Shown: positions 8,495 to 18,312, counted from the stretch's first letter. The stretch: 64,000 nucleotides of DNA from Nitratireductor sp. XY-223 (GCF_004959855.1 NZ_SPNT01000008.1:151229-215228), one strand, 5' to 3'. Notes: generated by a model not told the origin, from the sequence alone. A program made the numbers and translations.

Positions 8495-9496
8495 TCACGC
8501 GCTTCTTTTTTCAGCAAACTGCTGCCACATCCGCGGCAGGGCAATCACGCCGATCAGCAGCATCCCGATGACAATTGACATCACAATTCCGGGCACGTTG
8601 AGCAAGCCGAGCCCGAAGGTCACAAGACCCATTACGAAAGCCGCAATGACGACGCCGGGAATGGACCCCGATCCGCCCAGAATGTTGACGCCACCCAGAA
8701 CCACCATGGTGACGACCTCCAGTTCCCATCCGACGGCGATGGAGGGACGCGTTGATCCGAGACGTGACGTCAGGCAGATCGCAGCGACGCTGGCCATCAA
8801 TCCGGTGCTCAAAAAGAGGATGAATTTCACCCTTGCCACCCGAATACCGGAAAACATGGCGCCGACAGGGTTGTTGCCGATCGCAAAGACGGCACGGCCG
8901 AAATTGGTCTTGTGAAGGACAACCCCATAGATGATCGCCAGCACGAAGAACAATACGAGTTCGAACGAGATCACCCACCAGACATAGCCCTGCCCGAAAA
9001 AGGAAAAACTGGCCGGATAGCCGGTATAGGCCTTGTCGCCGAGAACAATGTAGGAAATACCCCTGAAAAGGCTCATCGTACCGATTGTGACCACGATCGA
9101 CGGCAGACCCAGCCCGGTGACGAGCGCGCCGTTGAAGGCACCGCAGATCAGTCCGACGGAAAGTCCGATTGCAACAATTTCCGGCGTTCCCGCGCCGAAC
9201 TGGATTGCCGCGCCCATCGCGGTCGATGCGAGCGCAATGATCGAGGCAACTGAAAGATCGATCTCGCCGGAAATGATCAGCAGCGCCATGGCGAATGCGA
9301 TCATCGCCTTTTCCGTGAAATTGAATGTTGCGTCGCTCAGGTTCCAGGCATCCAGGAAATAGGGGGACGCCAGCGAATTGAGCAGGAACACGAAAACCGC
9401 AACCAGGAGCAACAACGACTCCCAGCTCTTGAGATAGCGTTGTGCCGGCGATCCGAGCCTGTCGGGTATGGACCGGTTTGTTGCCGTGATGCTCAT
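8495..9496 (-). CDS. rhaQ: L-rhamnose ABC transporter permease
   Basis: A 333-residue CUT2-family inner-membrane permease with 8-10 membrane helices. Characteristic stretches are [38 protein letters not shown] and [15 protein letters not shown]. It pairs with RhaP to form the channel and starts 4 bp inside the rhaP gene (ATGA). The order RhaS-T-P-Q matches the rhizobial system. Confidence 0.93.
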   Translation of the reverse strand: MSITATNRSIPDRLGSPAQRYLKSWESLLLLVAVFVFLLNSLASPYFLDAWNLSDATFNFTEKAMIAFAMALLIISGEIDLSVASIIALASTAMGAAIQFGAGTPEIVAIGLSVGLICGAFNGALVTGLGLPSIVVTIGTMSLFRGISYIVLGDKAYTGYPASFSFFGQGYVWWVISFELVLFFVLAIIYGVVLHKTNFGRAVFAIGNNPVGAMFSGIRVARVKFILFLSTGLMASVAAICLTSRLGSTRPSIAVGWELEVVTMVVLGGVNILGGSGSIPGVVIAAFVMGLVTFGLGLLNVPGIVMSIVIGMLLIGVIALPRMWQQFAEKRSA

Positions 9497-10473
9497 GTCG
9501 CGTGTTCCGCTTTCTTGAGAATGACGCGACCTTTCGACCGCTGGGTCTGCGCATTGAAGGCAACCGCGATAATGATGGCGGAACCGGAAATCGCAAGTTG
9601 CCAGAACGGCGAAATATTGACGACGGGAAGAGCGTTTTTGATGACACCCAGAAAAACGGCGCCTAGAACTGCACCGCCAACCGAACCGATGCCTCCGGCA
9701 ATCGAAATTCCGCCGATCACACAGGCGGCAACCACTTCGAGTTCAAAGCCGGCTGCGATATCGACATAGGCGACGGCGTAGCGGGCGACCCACAGGTATC
9801 CGGTAAGTCCGGCGAGCATGCCCGAAAGCAAAAAGGCGATGAATTGGGTGCGTCCGACATTGATGCCCGTATAGACGGCGGCATCCGGATTGCCTCCGAC
9901 GGCAAAGAAGGCCCGTCCTACCGGCGTCCTCGTAATCAGCAGATAAAACAGTGCGACGATCGCAATGGCGATCCACGACATCACCGGCAGGCCCAGGACA
10001 ATGGCGCGTGGAAACGCCTTGAAATTTTCGCCCATTTCATGGGCGTTGATCCATTCGCCGCCGGAGATCAGGAAGATAACGCCACGGAAAATTGTCATCG
10101 TGCCAAGCGTGACGACAATCGGGGGAATGCGCATTTTCCAGACGAAGAATCCGTTGATCGAGCCCATGACGGCGCCGAGGCCGATGGCAATCATGATTAT
10201 GGCAGGCGCGGGAAGCCACGGCGCAGCAGTGTTGAGCATGGCCACCACCATCCCGGTGAGGGCAAGGTTGGCGGCAACCGAAAGATCGATGCAGCGCGTG
10301 AGGATTACGGCCATCTGGCCCAGCGCAAGAATAATCAACGGCGCCGTGTCATTGAAGGCGTTTGCCAGATTGGAAGGTGCGACGAATGCGGGAAAGCGTG
10401 TCGAGATCACCACGATCAGCGCAATGATCGCACCGAACAACACCGCCTCGCGGCTCTTGAGCAGAAGCGTCAA
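9493..10473 (-). CDS. rhaP: L-rhamnose ABC transporter permease
   Basis: A 326-residue CUT2 permease paralogous to RhaQ. Diagnostic segments are TRCIDLSVAANLALTGMVVA, MRIPPIVVTLGTMTIFRGV and GGISIAGGIGSVGGAVLGA. It overlaps rhaT upstream and rhaQ downstream by 4 bp each, so expression is tightly coupled. It acts in the inner membrane as half of the translocation pore. Confidence 0.93.
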   Translation of the reverse strand: MTLLLKSREAVLFGAIIALIVVISTRFPAFVAPSNLANAFNDTAPLIILALGQMAVILTRCIDLSVAANLALTGMVVAMLNTAAPWLPAPAIIMIAIGLGAVMGSINGFFVWKMRIPPIVVTLGTMTIFRGVIFLISGGEWINAHEMGENFKAFPRAIVLGLPVMSWIAIAIVALFYLLITRTPVGRAFFAVGGNPDAAVYTGINVGRTQFIAFLLSGMLAGLTGYLWVARYAVAYVDIAAGFELEVVAACVIGGISIAGGIGSVGGAVLGAVFLGVIKNALPVVNISPFWQLAISGSAIIIAVAFNAQTQRSKGRVILKKAEHAT

Positions 10474-12023
10474 TGCACCGACTCCGCAATGCCGGCGGCG
10501 TGTCGAACCAGACTTTCCGGAGTGAGTTGTTCGTTTTCGACCTCCGCCACTATTCTTCCCTCTCGCATTACGATGACGCGATCTGACATGCCCAGAATTT
10601 CAGGGATTTCCGAAGAGACCATAATCACGGCCAGGCCCTGGGCAGCGAGTTCGGCCATGAATTCATGCACTGCGGCTTTGGAGCCGATGTCGATCCCCTT
10701 GGTCGGCTCGTCCAGGATTATGACGCGCGGCCGGGTGGCCAACCATTTCGCGATAACAACCTTTTGCTGATTGCCGCCGGAGAGATTGCCCACGTCCTGA
10801 TCGAGCGAAGCCGCACGCAGATCCAGCCTTTCGGCATAGGTGCGGGCCAGCGAAAATTCCTCGGCGAGCCGGATAAAGCCCCGCTTCGAGGTGCGATCGA
10901 GCGACGGCAAGGTGATGTTCTCGAAAATCGGCAGGCCGATGATCGTCCCCTGCTTTCCCCGATCCTCGGGCACATAGACGATGCCGGCCGCGACTGCCCG
11001 TGCCGGGCTGTCGATTGCAGCGATTTCGCCTTCAATTCTGACGACGCCTTTCGAGGGTCTGGTAATTCCAAAAAGAGACTGCATGAATTCGCTGCGGCCG
11101 GCGCCGACCAGTCCGTAAAAGCCCAAGATTTCTCCCTTGCGCAGTGTGAAGGAAATGTCTTCAAACTCGGTCGGATGACAGTAGTCGGAGACCCGGAGAA
11201 TTTCTTCTCCCTGATGCGTTTCACGATGCGGAAAGATCTGGTCGACTGACCGGCCAACCATCATTTGGACGAGGGCGTTCTCGTCCACATCCGCGATGTG
11301 GCCCTCGCCGACGAACTGTCCGTCCCGAAACACGGTGTAGCGGTCGGCGATCTGAAATATTTCATCGAATTTGTGGCTGATGAACAGAATTGCTTTGCCC
11401 TGGTCGCGCAATTGACCGACCAGTTCGTACAATTCCTGGATCTCCTTGTGAGAAAGAGCAGCGGTCGGTTCATCCATGATGACGATGCGTGCGTCGATCG
11501 ACAAAGCACGGGCAATCGCCACGAGGTGCTTGTTGGCAATGCCCAGCTCCCGCAGCTTTACGGTGGGATCGATCTCGGCGTCGATGCCCGTGAGCAGTTC
11601 CTGAGCCCGCCTGTTCATTTCCGCAAGATCGATCAGGCCCGTGCGCGTTTTCGGAGCATGTCCTATGAAGATATTCTCGGCGACGCTGAGTTCGTCGAAC
11701 AGGACGGTTTCCTGGTGGATAGCGGTAACGCCGGCATCCGACGCATGATGGGCGGTTGGAAATCTGACGATAGTGCCATTCAGCTTCATATCTCCGGAGT
11801 CCGGCTGATAGATTCCCGTCAGGATCTTGACGATCGTTGACTTGCCTGCGCCGTTTTCACCGATGAGCGCCGTGACCTGTCCGGGATACAAACGAAGGCT
11901 CACATCGGACAGAGCCACGACACCGGGAAATTTCTTTGTGATCCCGCCCAGTTCGAGGATAGGCGCTACGCCGTCTGCAATCTGGCTCTCGTTGGGTTCG
12001 CTGTGCACAGCATTGCTCGACAT
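10470..12023 (-). CDS. rhaT: L-rhamnose ABC transporter ATP-binding protein (two-domain)
   Basis: A 517-residue RbsA-type ATPase with two nucleotide-binding halves. The first has Walker A GENGAGKST and Walker B VIMDEPTAAL. The second has the degenerate Walker A GLVGAGRSE, the signature LSGGNQQKVVIAKWL and VIILDEPTKGID. The degenerate second P-loop is normal for this family. The ATG at 12023 is preceded by GGAGG at 5-bp spacing, so I prefer it to the longer frame from 12065. It follows rhaS after a 51-bp gap that contains a strong hairpin. Confidence 0.94.
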   Translation of the reverse strand: MSSNAVHSEPNESQIADGVAPILELGGITKKFPGVVALSDVSLRLYPGQVTALIGENGAGKSTIVKILTGIYQPDSGDMKLNGTIVRFPTAHHASDAGVTAIHQETVLFDELSVAENIFIGHAPKTRTGLIDLAEMNRRAQELLTGIDAEIDPTVKLRELGIANKHLVAIARALSIDARIVIMDEPTAALSHKEIQELYELVGQLRDQGKAILFISHKFDEIFQIADRYTVFRDGQFVGEGHIADVDENALVQMMVGRSVDQIFPHRETHQGEEILRVSDYCHPTEFEDISFTLRKGEILGFYGLVGAGRSEFMQSLFGITRPSKGVVRIEGEIAAIDSPARAVAAGIVYVPEDRGKQGTIIGLPIFENITLPSLDRTSKRGFIRLAEEFSLARTYAERLDLRAASLDQDVGNLSGGNQQKVVIAKWLATRPRVIILDEPTKGIDIGSKAAVHEFMAELAAQGLAVIMVSSEIPEILGMSDRVIVMREGRIVAEVENEQLTPESLVRHAAGIAESVH

Positions 12024-12043
12024 TGCCGCCTCCGCGAAAAGGG

Positions 12044-12067
12044 GCGCGGCCGGAAGACCGGCCACGC
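12044..12067 (-). promoter_or_regulatory. Intercistronic stem-loop between rhaS and rhaT
   Basis: The 10-base arms GCGCGGCCGG and CCGGCCACGC pair with one mismatch around an AAGA loop, 8 bp after the rhaS stop. No T-run follows. As at the other binding-protein genes here, it probably protects the rhaS 3' end. Confidence 0.68.
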
Positions 12068-12074
12068 TGCTTGG

Positions 12075-13067
12075 CTAAAAGATGTCCTTAAAATCGTCGA
12101 TATTTGACGAGTCGTAAACAAAGGGGTCCGCCATCGCGCCGGCGTTTGTCTCGTCGAGCACAACCTCGCCCATACGACCCATCGGGATTGAGCCGCCGGG
12201 TTTCGCCTCAGCCTGATCGGTCGCAAGATTGTAAGCGATCATTGTCGCTGCGTATCCAAGATCAATGGGATTCCAGATGGCAAAGGACTTCGACGCGCCG
12301 GAGGCCACGTGGCCGGCCATTTCCGATGGCAGCCCCAGTCCGGTCACGTTGACCTCGCCGGCTTTTCCCTCATCGGTGACTGCCTGTGCGGCAGCGACAA
12401 TACCGACGGACGTCGGCGCGATGATTGCCTTGAGGTCCGGATAGGTTTTCATAAGCCCTTGCGCTTCGCGATAGGATTTGTCCGCCAGGTCGTCTCCATA
12501 GACCGTGGCCACGACATTGATGTTGGGATAGTTGCCTTTGACCTTGTTCATCTCCTCGATCCAGGTGTTCTGGTTCGTGGCGGTCGCGGATGCCGAAAGG
12601 ACAGCAACATCGCCGCCGTCCGGCAGGTGATCCGCTGCCAGCTTGATGATCATGTTGCCGATCAGTGGGTTGGATGACGGATTGAGGTGCATTTGCCGGC
12701 CCTCCGGCGCGACGCCGGAATCCCAGGAGATGACCGTGATGCCGCGATCCATCGCTTTCTTCAGCGCCGGCACGAGAGCATCCTGGTCGTTGGCGGAAAC
12801 GGCAATCGCGTCCACCTTTTGCGCGATCAGTGAATTGATGACCTCGATCTGCCCTTCGGCCGTGGTATCGGTCGGGCCCGTATAGATGATTTCGACATCA
12901 CCCAATTCGGCCGCGGCTTCTTCGGCACCCTTGGCAGCGGCTTCAAAGAAGCCTATTCCCAGCGCCTTGACCACAATGGCTATGCGTTTCTCATCGGCCG
13001 CTGCAGGCGATGCGATCAACGCTGCCGCGACGGACGCGGAAACGAGAAGTTTCTTCAGAATGCTCAT
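12075..13067 (-). CDS. rhaS: L-rhamnose ABC transporter periplasmic binding protein
   Basis: A 330-residue type I (ribose-binding-like) solute receptor. The signal peptide is MSILKKLLVSASVAAALIASPAAA, about 24 residues. The body begins DEKRIAIVVKALGIGFFEAAAKGAEEAA and contains AVSANDQDALVPALKKAMDRG and VISWDSG, typical of the family. GGAGG lies just upstream of the ATG. It is the first transporter gene after rhaR, and its stop is followed by the hairpin at 12044-12067. Confidence 0.94.
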   Translation of the reverse strand: MSILKKLLVSASVAAALIASPAAADEKRIAIVVKALGIGFFEAAAKGAEEAAAELGDVEIIYTGPTDTTAEGQIEVINSLIAQKVDAIAVSANDQDALVPALKKAMDRGITVISWDSGVAPEGRQMHLNPSSNPLIGNMIIKLAADHLPDGGDVAVLSASATATNQNTWIEEMNKVKGNYPNINVVATVYGDDLADKSYREAQGLMKTYPDLKAIIAPTSVGIVAAAQAVTDEGKAGEVNVTGLGLPSEMAGHVASGASKSFAIWNPIDLGYAATMIAYNLATDQAEAKPGGSIPMGRMGEVVLDETNAGAMADPFVYDSSNIDDFKDIF

Positions 13068-13107
13068 GAATATCCTCCGTTGAGCTCTTTTCGGATCTCC
13101 ACCGGTG

Positions 13108-13917
13108 TCAACCGGAGTTCGAATCCTCGGTTTGCGCCGACGCTGTAACCGCGGCGACGATCAGTCTGACGCCGGCCGCCTCGATCATTCGGGCTGCCTT
13201 ATCGTCAATCCCATCATCCGTGATGACGGTCGTGATCCGTTCGAGCTGGCACAACACAAGGCTCGACCGGGATGCGAATTTCGAAGAGTCGACCATGACG
13301 ACCAGTTCGTCGGCCTGGTCGATGAGTTTCGATTCCGCCTGGATCAACAGGGGGTCGCTTTCCATGAGTCCGATCGGGCCGAGCCCTTGGGCTCCCATGA
13401 ACATGCGTTTGGCATAAAAATTCCTTGTCACATCGTTGTCGAACGGTGACAGGATGATGTTCTGCTCGCGGTAGATCACACCGCCCGACAGCAATATTGT
13501 GTTTTTGGAATGCTTGAGCAGATGTTCCGCAATCGGGAAGGAATTGGTGAATATCTGCATGCGCCGATTGGCCAGCGGATGCACCATCTGGAAGGTCGTT
13601 GTCCCGCCGTTGATGATGATGGAATCGCCATCATTGCACAGCGCAACCGCTTCCCGCGCGATCGCCTGTTTCTCGGCCGTGTGGCGTGTCTCGTTGATGG
13701 AAAAGGGGCGGCCGGCCAGTCCGACGAATTGGGGAGGTGTGATTGCTTCGGCGCCGCCGCGTACGCGTCGCAGCTTGCCCTGCTTGTGTAGTGCCGCCAC
13801 GTCGCGGCGTATCGTTGCCTCTGACGAGGCGGTCATTTCCACCAGATCGGAGATGGTGACCACCGGCCGATCCTGAACGGCGGACAGGATAATTCGGTGG
13901 CGTTCTTTTTCGTGCAT
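13108..13917 (-). CDS. rhaR: DeoR-family regulator of rhamnose genes
   Basis: A 269-residue DeoR/GlpR-type regulator. The N-terminal helix-turn-helix is VTISDLVEMTASSEATIRRDVAALHKQGKL, here around residues 19-48. The C-terminal sugar-phosphate sensor domain includes GDSIIINGGTTTFQM and VVMVDSSKFASRS. GGGAGGA precedes the ATG. It heads the leftward rha run, 40 bp before rhaS. It is divergent from rhaD across a gap holding a large inverted repeat that is its likely operator. In rhizobia RhaR represses both directions. Confidence 0.93.
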   Translation of the reverse strand: MHEKERHRIILSAVQDRPVVTISDLVEMTASSEATIRRDVAALHKQGKLRRVRGGAEAITPPQFVGLAGRPFSINETRHTAEKQAIAREAVALCNDGDSIIINGGTTTFQMVHPLANRRMQIFTNSFPIAEHLLKHSKNTILLSGGVIYREQNIILSPFDNDVTRNFYAKRMFMGAQGLGPIGLMESDPLLIQAESKLIDQADELVVMVDSSKFASRSSLVLCQLERITTVITDDGIDDKAARMIEAAGVRLIVAAVTASAQTEDSNSG

Positions 13918-13961
13918 AGATTCCTCCCACCGCCACTAATTGACACCAAATTCTGCCATTG

Positions 13962-14031
13962 TCAATCATAATCAATCAAAACTGGTGATATTGCGGTGCA
14001 ATATTGATCGTTTATGATTGAATATGATTGA
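13962..14031. promoter_or_regulatory. Inverted-repeat operator region of the rhaR/rhaD divergent promoter
   Basis: The arm TCAATCATAATCAATCA (13962-13978) and the arm TGATTGAATATGATTGA (14015-14031) are reverse complements at 16 of 17 positions. Each arm is itself a tandem of a TCAATCA-like heptamer. The 36-base spacer is AT-rich. DeoR-family proteins bind repeated short elements, so this is the natural RhaR site for both directions. Confidence 0.78.
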
Positions 14032-14089
14032 CTTTTGAGATGCTGACCTGTATCAGCGTGTCATTGCCGTATGCCTCAGGGAGTCACTC

Positions 14090-16192
14090 ATGCGAAACGA
14101 ACCGATCTCCAGTCGCCTGGAGAACAGATGGGACGATGACGTTGCAGGGGGCATGAGTGAACCTGAGCGGTTGCTGTATCGATCAAATCTGCTGGGCTCG
14201 GACAAGCGCATCACCAACTATGGCGGCGGCAATACCTCTGCCAAGGTTCTTGAGAAGGACCCCCTGACCGGTGACGATGTCGAGGTTTTGTGGGTCAAGG
14301 GGTCAGGTGGCGATGTCGGAACAATCGGGATCGACGGCTTCGCCACGCTGTACATGGACAGGCTGAATGCTCTTAAGGGCCTGTACCGCGGTGTGGAATT
14401 CGAAGATGAGATGGTCGGCTACCTGGCGCACTGTACCTTCAACCTGAACCCTCGCGCCGCCTCGATCGACACGCCGCTGCACGCCTATGTTCCGCGTAAA
14501 CATGTCGATCACATGCATGCCGACGCAATCATTGCCATCGCCGCGTCGAAAAATTCGGAAGAACTGACCAGGAAGATCTTTGGCGACCGGATCGGCTGGT
14601 TGCCGTGGAAGCGGCCCGGTTACGAATTGGGTCTGTGGCTTGAGAATTTCTGTCGGGAAAATCCCGATGCTGACGGCGTCGTCCTGGAAAGTCATGGCCT
14701 TTTCACCTGGGGAGACACGGCCGCGGATTGCTATGCGGTCACCATCGATATCATCAATCAGGCCATTGCCTGGCTCGAGGAGGAGATCGGCGACACGCCC
14801 GCATTTGGTGGGCGCGCAACCGAGAGCCTTCCGTCATCTGAACGCCGCGCCGTTGCTGCACGCCTGATGCCGGCAATACGCGGAATGATCAGCGACCGGC
14901 ATCACATGATCGGTCATTTCGAAGACTGTGACGCCGTGCTTGAGTTCGTAAACGCACAGAACATGCGGCAATTGGCGGCGCTGGGCACATCCTGCCCCGA
15001 TCATTTCCTGCGCACCAAAATCCGGCCTCTGGTCGTGGAATTCGATCCGGCAAAGCCCGATATCGATGCCACGTTGAACGGCCTCGGCGAGGCGATCGCC
15101 GCCTATCGGACAGACTACAAATCATACTACGATCGCTGCAAGCATGCCGATTCGCCACCGCTGCGCGATCCCAATGCCGTGGTCTATCTGGTGCCCGGCG
15201 TCGGCATGCTGACTTTTGCCAGAGATAAAGCGACCGCAAGGATTTCTGCCGAGTTCTACGTCAACGCAATCAACGTAATGCACGGCTCCTGCGCAGTCAG
15301 CGAATATTGCGGCTTGCCCGATCAGGAGGCCTTTGACATCGAATACTGGCCGCTGGAAGAGGCCAAGCTTCAGCGCATGCCCAAAGCCAAGAGCCTGGCT
15401 GGCCGGATAGCCATGATAACCGGAGCGGCCGGCGGCATAGGTTCCGCCACTGCTGAGCGTTATCTCGCCGAAGGTGCTTGCGTGGTGCTGGCCGATATAG
15501 ACGAAAATCTGCTGAACGCGACGGCCGAAACCCTCATCAATCGCTATTCCAGTGATGTCGTTCGTACCGTGGTCATGGATGTTACCGACGAAAACGCGGT
15601 CGCTGCGGCCTATGCCGAAACCATGATGGCCTTTGGCGGGCTTGATATTCTCCTGTCCAATGCGGGCATTGCGTCATCGGCACCGGTTGAGGAAACCACG
15701 TTGAAAATGTGGACCAGGAATATGGATATCCTGTCCACGGGCTATTTTCTGGTAAGCCGCGAGGCATTCAGGCTGATGCGAGACCAGGGCATGGGCGGCG
15801 CGATCATCTTCATTGCCTCGAAAAACGGCCTGGCAGCCTCACCCAACGCCTCGGCTTACTGTACGGCCAAGGCGAGCGAAATCCACCTGGCGCGTTGCCT
15901 TGCCCTGGAGGGAGCTGAGATCGGAATAAGGGTCAATGTGGTCAACCCGGACGGTGTGTTGCGGGGTTCAAAAATCTGGACCGGCGAGTGGCTTGAGCAG
16001 CGCGCCAGCACCTACAAGACCGATAAGGAAGGCCTTGAGGAAATGTATCGTCAGCGCACTTTGCTGAAACGATCGGTTTATCCGGAAGATATTGCCGAGG
16101 CGGCCTATTTCCTTGCCTCCGACAGCGCCTCGAAATCGACCGGCAACATTGTCAATGTTGACGGTGGCAACGCGCTGGCATTCACACGATAA
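14090..16192 (+). CDS. rhaD: Bifunctional rhamnulose-1-phosphate aldolase / lactaldehyde dehydrogenase
   Basis: A 700-residue two-domain enzyme. The N-terminal class II aldolase part (to about residue 420) has the metal site HAYVPRKHVDHMHADA and cleaves rhamnulose 1-phosphate to DHAP and L-lactaldehyde. The C-terminal short-chain dehydrogenase part has the nucleotide loop TGAAGGIGSATAE, LSNAGIASS, the Ser-bearing IASKNG, and the catalytic YCTAK; it handles the lactaldehyde. GGGAG lies about 7 bp before the ATG. This fusion is the standard form in rhizobial rhamnose loci. It starts the rightward rhaDI operon. Confidence 0.95.
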   Translation: MRNEPISSRLENRWDDDVAGGMSEPERLLYRSNLLGSDKRITNYGGGNTSAKVLEKDPLTGDDVEVLWVKGSGGDVGTIGIDGFATLYMDRLNALKGLYRGVEFEDEMVGYLAHCTFNLNPRAASIDTPLHAYVPRKHVDHMHADAIIAIAASKNSEELTRKIFGDRIGWLPWKRPGYELGLWLENFCRENPDADGVVLESHGLFTWGDTAADCYAVTIDIINQAIAWLEEEIGDTPAFGGRATESLPSSERRAVAARLMPAIRGMISDRHHMIGHFEDCDAVLEFVNAQNMRQLAALGTSCPDHFLRTKIRPLVVEFDPAKPDIDATLNGLGEAIAAYRTDYKSYYDRCKHADSPPLRDPNAVVYLVPGVGMLTFARDKATARISAEFYVNAINVMHGSCAVSEYCGLPDQEAFDIEYWPLEEAKLQRMPKAKSLAGRIAMITGAAGGIGSATAERYLAEGACVVLADIDENLLNATAETLINRYSSDVVRTVVMDVTDENAVAAAYAETMMAFGGLDILLSNAGIASSAPVEETTLKMWTRNMDILSTGYFLVSREAFRLMRDQGMGGAIIFIASKNGLAASPNASAYCTAKASEIHLARCLALEGAEIGIRVNVVNPDGVLRGSKIWTGEWLEQRASTYKTDKEGLEEMYRQRTLLKRSVYPEDIAEAAYFLASDSASKSTGNIVNVDGGNALAFTR

Positions 16193-16227
16193 ACGGTCGC
16201 AGGCCGTATGGGCCGCGGGAGGTGCAA

Positions 16228-17502
16228 ATGATCGATTATGATGTAATCGAAAACGCAAATGCAAAGACCGAGGCCGGCCTGCGCGCAGACTACGACTGGC
16301 TGGGCGACCATCTTGCCCGGCGGGGGATCGATATAGAAGCCATCAAGACGAAGGTCTCTGCCTACGGCGTTGCGGTTCCGTCCTGGGGCGTCGGCACCGG
16401 CGGCACGCGCTTCGCCCGCTTTCCCGGTTCGGGCGAACCGCGCAATATTTTTGACAAGCTCGACGATTGCGGCGTCATTCAACAGCTTGCCGGCGCTACA
16501 CCCTCCGTTTCGCTGCACATTCCATGGGACAAGGCGCCGGCCGCTGACCTCAAGGCCAAGGCGGATGTTGTCGGACTGACTTTCGACGCCATGAATTCCA
16601 ATACGTTCCAGGACCAGCCCGGCCAGCCATTGAGCTACAAATTCGGCTCGCTCAGCCATGTTGATGCCGCCACCCGACAACAGGCCATCGAGCACAATCT
16701 GGAGTGTATCGAGATTGGCAGGGCCATAGGCTCCAGGGCGTTGACGATCTGGATTGGTGACGGCTCCAATTTCCCCGGGCAGTCGAATTTCACCCGCCAG
16801 CTCGAGCGCTATCTGGATTCGGCCAAGAAAATCTACGGCGAATTGCCGTCCGACTGGCGGTTGTTCACCGAGCACAAAATGTACGAACCGGCCTTCTATT
16901 CGACCGTTGTTCAGGATTGGGGCAGCAACTACCTGATCGCCCGGGAATTGGGTCCGCAGGCCTTCTGCCTGGTCGATCTCGGCCACCATGCACCCAATGT
17001 CAATATCGAGATGATCGTTGCCAGGCTGATCCAGTTCGGCAAGCTTGGGGGCTTCCATTTCAACGACAGCAAATATGGCGACGACGATCTCGACACCGCT
17101 TCCATCGATCCCTACCGGCTGTTTCTTGTTTTCAATGAACTGGCCGATGCCGAGGGAAAGCCGGGATTTGAACCGGCTCATATGCTCGACCAGTCGCATA
17201 ACGTGACCGATCCCATAGAGAGCCTGCTGGTGAGTGCGATGGAAGTGCAGCGCGCCTACGCGCTGGCCCTGCTGGTGGACCGGGCAGCGCTCGCCGAATT
17301 CCAGGAAAACAACGATGCGGTTATGGCGGCAAGAGAACTCAAGACCGCTTTCCGAACCGATGTGGAACCGATCCTGGCCATGGCGAGGCTCGAAAAGCAC
17401 GCCGCCATCGATCCGGTGGCCACGTTCCGGTCATCCGGATACAGGGCGAAAGTCAGCGCTGAACGGCCAATGACATCCGGTGCCGGAGGCGGCATCGTAT
17501 AG
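16228..17502 (+). CDS. rhaI: L-rhamnose isomerase, TIM-barrel (xylose-isomerase-like) type
   Basis: A 424-residue sugar isomerase that converts L-rhamnose to L-rhamnulose. Metal-binding segments are TEHKMYEPAFYS, LVDLGHHAPNVN and FHFNDSKYGDDDLD. I chose the ATG at 16228 because GGGAGG lies 5 bp upstream; the GTG at 16222 overlaps that ribosome site. It follows rhaD by 35 bp. It is the rhizobial RhaI family rather than the E. coli RhaA family, judging from these motifs. Confidence 0.94.
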   Translation: MIDYDVIENANAKTEAGLRADYDWLGDHLARRGIDIEAIKTKVSAYGVAVPSWGVGTGGTRFARFPGSGEPRNIFDKLDDCGVIQQLAGATPSVSLHIPWDKAPAADLKAKADVVGLTFDAMNSNTFQDQPGQPLSYKFGSLSHVDAATRQQAIEHNLECIEIGRAIGSRALTIWIGDGSNFPGQSNFTRQLERYLDSAKKIYGELPSDWRLFTEHKMYEPAFYSTVVQDWGSNYLIARELGPQAFCLVDLGHHAPNVNIEMIVARLIQFGKLGGFHFNDSKYGDDDLDTASIDPYRLFLVFNELADAEGKPGFEPAHMLDQSHNVTDPIESLLVSAMEVQRAYALALLVDRAALAEFQENNDAVMAARELKTAFRTDVEPILAMARLEKHAAIDPVATFRSSGYRAKVSAERPMTSGAGGGIV

Positions 17503-17561
17503 CGGTCAATGCAGCGGAATTGGTACAATTTGAACATCGAACGCCTTGGGAGCTGCGGTCG

Positions 17562-18290
17562 TCACAAAGGAGAAGCGTGGCCGCCGCGCGCGCCCTCACG
17601 CATCACGTCAGTAAATATGCTGAGCGACATGAACTGATGGTTGCGCATCAAAAGGCCGAGCCCGACCGGATCATCGTTTCCGATCACCCGAATGAGGTCG
17701 TCAATCTCGACGGAAACCGCCTCGATGATCGGCCCCCACTCCATTTCAGGCAGCATGATCAGCCACATGCGTGTGGTTTGAAAGAACAGGCTGCGCTGAA
17801 TCTCGCGCATGTAGCTGTTGTCCAGCAAGCCGGTCAGTTCGGTATAGTAGCGCACATTGATATCGGCAAACCCGTTGATATCGCCAGGAGCGAGTGCCTG
17901 GAATTCGTGCTTGCGTTGTACCAGGACTTCGCGAATTGAAGGATCGAAGGGCGTCTTGAAATACGGGCCGGAGTTCGTGGCAAGGATCATGCGGATCTCG
18001 TAGACCTCAGTCAGTTCATCGGGGTCTATGCGGGTGACGCGCGTCCCGACGCCATGCTTGATCTCAACCAGCCCCTCATGTTCGAGCTTGGACAAAACGC
18101 GGCGTATCGGTGACCGGCTGACTGAGAATTCCTTGGCCAGAACCTCCTCGAACAGGATGGTGTCCGGCGGATAGCGATTGGTGCAGATCCGGTGGCGCAC
18201 GGTCTGATAAATGTCTTCCGTGCGCTGCTGCAGCGCCGAAAGGTCGTTGCTCGGTGGCCGATGCGGTACCATTGCGTCGCTGAATTTCAT
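17562..18290 (-). CDS. GntR-family regulator, FCD (FadR C-terminal) subgroup
   Basis: A 242-residue regulator with a winged helix of the GntR type (EEVLAKEFSVSRSPIRRVLSKLEHEGLVEIKHGVGTRV, residues about 49-86) and an all-helical C-terminal domain of the FCD kind. The usual FCD metal-binding His residues can only partly be traced by eye. It is the last gene of the leftward binding protein-permease-permease-gntR unit, 22 bp after the permease. It probably controls the divergent promoter at 20654-20839, where an ATAC-N2-GTAT element lies. Confidence 0.88.
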   Translation of the reverse strand: MKFSDAMVPHRPPSNDLSALQQRTEDIYQTVRHRICTNRYPPDTILFEEVLAKEFSVSRSPIRRVLSKLEHEGLVEIKHGVGTRVTRIDPDELTEVYEIRMILATNSGPYFKTPFDPSIREVLVQRKHEFQALAPGDINGFADINVRYYTELTGLLDNSYMREIQRSLFFQTTRMWLIMLPEMEWGPIIEAVSVEIDDLIRVIGNDDPVGLGLLMRNHQFMSLSIFTDVMREGARGGHASPL

Positions 18291-18312
18291 GTCATGGCTC
18301 CTCGTCGGTCGG

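Noticed and set aside
9844..10770. 308-codon rightward frame across rhaP and rhaT
   Set aside because: His/Asp/Arg-rich shadow that spans the overlap of two supported rhamnose transporter genes.
16105..17400. 431-codon leftward frame opposite rhaI
   Set aside because: Antisense shadow; rhaI is fully supported by metal-site motifs and gene order.
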